Shown here in pieces: positions 59,403 through 64,000 of a stretch of 64,000 nt of DNA. The stretch is from Epiperipatus broadwayi (taxonomy: Eukaryota > Onychophora > Udeonychophora > Euonychophora > Peripatidae), in assembly GCA_028023455.1 (NCBI GenBank), contig JAQFVV010000012.1, positions 15,888,364-15,952,363 of the forward strand, in the 5' to 3' direction. Each line of letters opens with the position of its first letter. Position 1 is the first letter of the stretch. The notes beneath the pieces are model-generated. The model was not told the origin of the DNA. It saw only the letters and a program-made list of their open reading frames with translations, and ran no database searches. Made by a program: the position numbers and the translations under genes.

Positions 59403-60570
59403 TCGTCTCTCACTGACCGGTCTATCCCACCCAAATTTAAACTTTTTGGTATCGAATTGTGTATGTAACAATATTAAAAATGTATAAATATATGTAGAAT
59501 TCAACATAAACACGCACACATTTCGATCTCAAATTAAGCGCAATAAATACGGATAAAATAATATAATTTAGATTCCTTTTAGTTAAATAAATTTTGTGTA
59601 ATAATAATCATTTATTTTGAATTTTATAAAAGTTCGTATTTGTTGCTTAGTTTAAATTTCGTTAAATAATAAGTCTAACAAAATCTGAAGCAATAATTAA
59701 TTAAAGTTAAAATAATTTTATTCCCTTTTGTCTTTGAAAATTTAAAAGCATCGGTCAGTGATAGATAATAAATTAATTATAGAAAAATTCCAAAAAAAAT
59801 GTAATTAACGAATGTAAAAGAAAAAAACAAAACAAACAATAGCACAGCAGATTCCTTTCTAATTAAAACCAGCAAAAGCATTGATTATCCTGAGGGCAAG
59901 ATAAATAAAACCTAAAAATATCTCAACAGAAAAATTAAAAGATCAAGATAAGAAAAAGGAGGCCATCTTAGACTTGCTGGAGACTTTCACTTGAATTTTA
60001 GCTTTGCTCTCAAGTGGAGCGTCTAAAATATCTTAAATAAATTAATACTGCAAGGTATGACCGAGTAAGCACCGAAATTATTCTCCATCGGGAGATGGCC
60101 CACCATATGCCGAGCTTCACCTTGCCCATCGTAAAAAACACCAAAATGATATGCTGCCTGAAATAAACAAGAAAGCCGCTGCTGTTAAAAATCAATAAAA
60201 CAACATGCCCAGGACAAGAAAGAAAACTTCTAATTACGAACAATCTGCTATTAAACCAATGGACGAAAACATCTTATAAAACAGGTACCTGTGTGTGTAT
60301 TCCAAATTATAGAGTACTCTAGTAATAATAAGCTATAGCTCATCTCCTATTATTTGTATAACTTCTAAATGTTAAAATTGTAATTTTGAGAAACTAAAAT
60401 TTGAGAATTCATGTAGTCTGTAAATTTCTCGCATAATCTAGCTTACCCTCCCTCTATCACTTCTTAGGTGTGTATTTCTTAAATCTACATTTCATTTATA
60501 ATTATCATTGAAATATTACCTTCTCATAATTGTCTTAGTTTTAAAGCTAAATCCATAATCGCTTGAACAG
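59403..60570. other. AT-rich DNA with a GC-richer patch
   Basis: At about 59940-60260 composition is more balanced, and a 77-codon minus-strand frame (60010-60243) runs through, containing GKVKLGIWWAISRWRI. I recognise no family and no splice context, so I do not call it a gene. Confidence 0.35.
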
Positions 60571-60645
60571 TGAATGCGTGTCGAATTATCATTAATATTT
60601 GCTTTTATAAATAACTTAAATTTCATATAAATCGACACGCATTCA
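60571..60645. repeat. Inverted repeat hairpin
   Basis: TGAATGCGTGTCGA (60571-60584) is mirrored by TCGACACGCATTCA (60632-60645), 14 bp each, around a 47-bp AT-rich loop. The GC-rich perfect arms stand out in this sequence; possibly a small MITE. Confidence 0.6.
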
Positions 60646-60879
60646 AAGAATCAGTTATTGTAATGCAGGGTCTACTACTCCGTAATAGCTGGCATACTCG
60701 CTGTAATAATTCCCTTTTTAGATATTTTTTTTATTATTAAATGTTAATGAATAATTATGTAAATTTCATTTCTTTGAGAGTCACCAATTTTCTTTCAGTC
60801 AACGTTGATAATGTTGGGCCGAGTTTGAAATCTAGTTAAATATTACCACAATCTTTTAGATATTATACATGTGTTACGT

Positions 60880-61150
60880 TTTGAAGCCCCGATGGCTCAT
60901 TCCACGCCGTGAATACTCCGGATTCTCTAGGGTTGAATTAACCCCAGTCGTCCTACACAAGCGGACATGATAATGTTCCCGTAGGGCTTGACGACCGTCA
61001 CGCAGCCAGCTGGCAAATTGCGACACGGACCGCTTGTCCCTGGTTATGCTCATGTGACACCTTACCTCTTCGGGTCGCGGCAGAGACCAACCCGAAACCC
61101 TTATAACTTATTCACGGCATTGCAGTTTCAGCGCTGCCATTTTACATCGC
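60880..61150. other. GC- and CpG-rich island of unknown identity
   Basis: The stretch has roughly balanced base composition and many CpG (for example GAAGCCCCGATGGCTCATTC, TCTTCGGGTCGCGGCAGAGA). No long frame, tRNA or rRNA domain is recognisable. It could be a SINE body or a foreign-like insertion. Confidence 0.4.
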
Positions 61151-61619
61151 CCTTCTAAAGCGTACCACGTGTTCTTTTATTTAGTTTATTATTCTCTCTA
61201 TCACTCCGCCTCGGCATTATCTTCGTCATATACTCTCAAATAAATGTTTGCCCTTTGTCGTAAAATAAATATTTTATTAAATAAATGTATGTCCGCCGTT
61301 ACTGATGACTCTTGCAGTGCAAAGTATAAATTCCTTACAGCACGCATTAGAAATACTCACTCGAGAACCCTAGGTAGCTAGATTACGCCTTCATATAAAT
61401 AAATGCTCCTTATAAATAAATGTATTTTTATATATATAATATTACCAATTAGCTGTTGAGACTTTGAATTTAAAATATGATTAATAACATTAATAATGTT
61501 TTCTTTTATTAAATACGTAAATAAATAATTCTAAATATACGTCTGTAGTTAAGTTTTCATTTATTCGATGCCCATTATAGACATTTCCTCGATTATATAT
61601 GTTAATTAATATTCGTTTG

Positions 61620-61860
61620 ATTGTTGGCCAACTCGGAAACAAAACCCATGAATCTCGTGCATCTCCCTGACCACCGTGCCTAAAGAAGTGTTTACTTATG
61701 TCGCACCAGAGGCGTTATTCCGTAGATTGTATTGTGGAACCGATAAACTATGTTCGAACTCAGTATTACCGGTGGCTTCGCTACTCGATGGTGCTGCTGT
61801 TCTGTGTGGTGGTCGAATTCTGCAATATGTTAACGAGATACACATGTTTTGACTGTTACA
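61620..61860 (+). repeat. SINE-like segment ending in the shared 3' tail
   Basis: A GC-richer body containing GTGGCTTCGCTACTCGATGG ends in GTTAACGAGATACACATGTT, then TTGACTGTTACA. This is the same tail as at 32804-32835, 48097-48127 and 53107-53138. A 66-codon frame across it (61698-61898) has no recognised content. Confidence 0.45.
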
Positions 61861-63972
61861 ATAGATATGCTCTAGATAATGGTCAGGTTTTCTTATAAAA
61901 GGGCATTAAATATTTTATTTTTCTCTTTTTGTTTACTCAGACTTATAGATTGTCTGAAATATATCTCTTGTGACTGCAGTCTGATGAACCTCAAGCATTG
62001 AATAAGTCAGGTTCTACTTTGGCAGCTATTGATTTAATATATCATGTCTGATGAAAACAGTGTTGCAAAATTTTAAATGAGATGCATTGCTAAATTCATT
62101 GGATGTATGGGTGTTAGTCCGGACATGATGTAATCCTTGTTGATTATCTTTAGATTATTCACCAATAACATGAAATGTAAGACCTAACTTAACCTGCCAT
62201 TTGCCAAAAAATATTTGCTCTGAGTTATGTATTTTGTTTAGTGAAGATCTGTCAAATGTAAGCATTTTCTTATTGAGGAATCCTGACATGAATTTACAGT
62301 ACAGTGTAAACCAAGCTAAAGAATATTATTAAAAAAAATAAAAAAAATCTATAATGAGACGGATGCTTTGCTATATATCACAAAGTTATATATGTAGAAG
62401 AATAGTTAAAACAATTTTACTTGTAAATTAATTCAGAAATTTTGCAATTTTAAATTATATTAAACATGTTATAAAAGTGGAGTCACATGTATATATGCAC
62501 ACACACACAAATTGCTATAATAATTTTATTTACTAAAAGTAATTCAATTTTTTTTTATAAAAAAAATAAACTTTCTAAATAAATCTGTTATCTTTTGTAT
62601 AAGATTATTTTAAACTTTGTATAACAATGCTTAATCTACAAATAAAAATTTAATCTGTTGTAATAAAAAGTTAACATGAAATGTAAAAATGTTGGATTTT
62701 AAGTTCTATTTAATTGATTAAAAACCTGGCTATTTTGAGATGCTAATCTTCAAAGTTCTAGAAAAATTTATGTGGTAGAACAATATAACAAATGGATATA
62801 AAAACTCAAATTTTTTGTTTCATTCAGAAAGCATGCAAGCTAGGCAGAAGCTATAGAGAAGCTATTCATTTATTAATTCAGTCTATTTAGATTCAAGCTA
62901 GTCATTTATTAATTGACTGGATTCGACCAGGAGATTCTATTAGATTCTACTTAGAGATTTATTTGGGCAAGCAGCTTGCAGTGGTACAATGAATCGATCA
63001 ATTTTTCTTAGTGATGTTTTTCAAAATATGCTGGGCTAAGCATCTCACCAAGATGAATTCCATGCTCTGAGAAGATCATTCATCATTCAACATGTGAAAT
63101 CATAAATCTTTTGAAAGCTGACCTCCTAAAGTCAACCAACAAAGAACTTTCAACTGACTGCCCGGATAACTACAACTGGAAAATGGATAAAGGTAGCTAT
63201 CTCTTCAATAAACTGCAGGAAGCAAAAGCAAGAACTTAACAGTATGAACTTTTTTTATTTTTAAAATAAGCCACGGGTTGTTTTAAGTGTTTTCCTTTTG
63301 TATATGCACATTATTTTGTTTTGTTAGTTGTAATATTAGATTTAAATGTTTTTTTTATTTATGTATCTATTGATTGATATCATGTATATAAGTCATGTAC
63401 GACTGTTTTACTTTTCTTTTAGAGTACATTTGAATTTAAAATTTATTATGTTTAAAAAATATATATATTGTACCGTTTATTTATATATGGTACAAATATA
63501 TTGACATTTGAGAATATTTAAAAGCTAAAAAAAAAAAGTAGATTTAAAGATCTTTTAAATTTACGCATTTTAAATTTTTTTTTAGTTTGTATAATTTTTT
63601 TTTTTTTTAAAACGTACAATGAAAATTAAATTTTTCCTTCATATTTTTTTTATGTAATTAAAAATAAAATTTAAAATTGGAAAGAATAAAAGACACGCAA
63701 ATTACTAATCCAGATAAACTAAAAGAAAGAGAATTGCACATGCAGATTTCAATTAATAAAATCTTTCTAACTCCGATTAAAGATGGCGGAAATATGTTTA
63801 AAAAAAAAAAGACTTTGTAACTTAAATTTAAGAAAGAATGTACAAGATTATTTATCTTGTATGTTGATAAAAGGACAAAAGAAAATATGCGCAGAAGTCT
63901 GAAAACTGGATCTCTAGTATAAAAGGAAGATTACCAATGTGATCAGGGTCTTGTCTGTTTTTTCTTTTGTCT
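61861..63972. other. Intron-like DNA without an assigned exon
   Basis: Candidate splice-like sites occur (for example TGACTGCAG at 61972-61980; TTTCATTCAG at 62818-62827), but the following frames close quickly or do not continue mL46. A short plus-strand open stretch at about 63126-63240 ends in a stop, with NYNWKMDKGSYLFNKLQEAK in it; it could be an unrecognised terminal exon or a decayed element. CA and TA microsatellites occur at 62500 and 63462. Confidence 0.35.
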
Positions 63973-64000
63973 GGTCCTGGACCATGAAAGATCCAGGACC
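63973..64000. repeat. Perfect 9-bp hairpin at the window edge
   Basis: GGTCCTGGA (63973-63981) and TCCAGGACC (63992-64000) are exact reverse complements around a 10-base loop. The structure may continue beyond the window. Confidence 0.6.

Noticed and set aside
60010-60243. 77-codon minus-strand frame in a GC-richer patch
   Set aside because: No recognised domain, no splice signals and no neighbouring coding segments; could be a decayed element.
61980-62012. CTGATGA followed by GAATA and AGTC, hammerhead-like
   Set aside because: Helix II does not pair, GAAA is broken and helix I cannot form; no flanking homology to the three better motifs.

Overview
The window is very AT-rich eukaryotic DNA: abundant poly-A/poly-T runs, long stretches without reading frames, GT-AG introns, SINE-, LINE-, LTR- and Penelope-type retroelement remnants, hAT and foldback/MITE-type DNA elements, a structured satellite and a degenerate TTAGGG-type tract. 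It is an animal nuclear genome, most likely an invertebrate. A 183-bp SPIN-like hAT element with a TCTAGA-type 8-bp target duplication is present; SPIN elements are known in tetrapods, a triatomine bug and a pond snail. A gastropod would therefore fit, but this is inference. Almost none of the longer ORFs is a gene. The only exon I can name is one coding exon of the mitochondrial ribosomal protein mL46 gene (MRPL46) at 57391-57610 (+). A second well-formed but unidentified exon lies at 24933-25068 (-).

Region 1-7.3 kb is a Penelope-like element (PLE) graveyard built of nested inverted repeats. It holds a PLE GIY-YIG endonuclease frame (4605-4982) in one arm of a roughly 1.1-kb palindrome. A tRNA-Gly retrocopy (4460-4564, 9-bp target duplication) sits near the apex of that palindrome. 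A 411-bp inverted-dimer insertion (5393-5803, 14-bp target duplication) carries two hammerhead-ribozyme-like motifs. A five-copy satellite of about 347-bp units (2087-3873) recurs at 19.9 and 28.4-29.2 kb. Region 7.3-10.5 kb is featureless AT-rich DNA. A nearly complete 2-kb foldback element with mirrored C- and G-tracts lies at 10521-12583.

Region 12.6-24.9 kb holds a truncated Ty3/Gypsy-like LTR retrotransposon on the minus strand (17104-19935), a third hammerhead-like motif (20396-20453) and a second PLE-derived palindrome (23200-23925). Region 24.9-33.7 kb holds the orphan exon and the scattered pieces of a minus-strand LINE: endonuclease at 32985-33640, linker at 29176-29770, RT at 26770-27720. 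That LINE has been split by a SPIN-like hAT element, a satellite block and low-complexity DNA. Region 36.4-53.1 kb is dominated by two direct copies of a roughly 2.6-3-kb sequence. One copy is split by a 9.1-kb foldback element (37576-46688), itself interrupted by about 3.7 kb of non-palindromic DNA. A decayed gypsy-type gag-protease segment lies between the two copies. Region 53.1-64 kb holds SINE-like and MITE sequences, telomere-like repeats, the mL46 exon with a long downstream intron, and GC-rich islands I cannot assign.

The most distinctive property is the number of long, low-divergence inverted repeats, with arms from about 330 bp to over 2 kb. They are made from retroelement ends or foldback elements, and in two cases an insertion in one arm can be read precisely because the other arm preserves the empty site.
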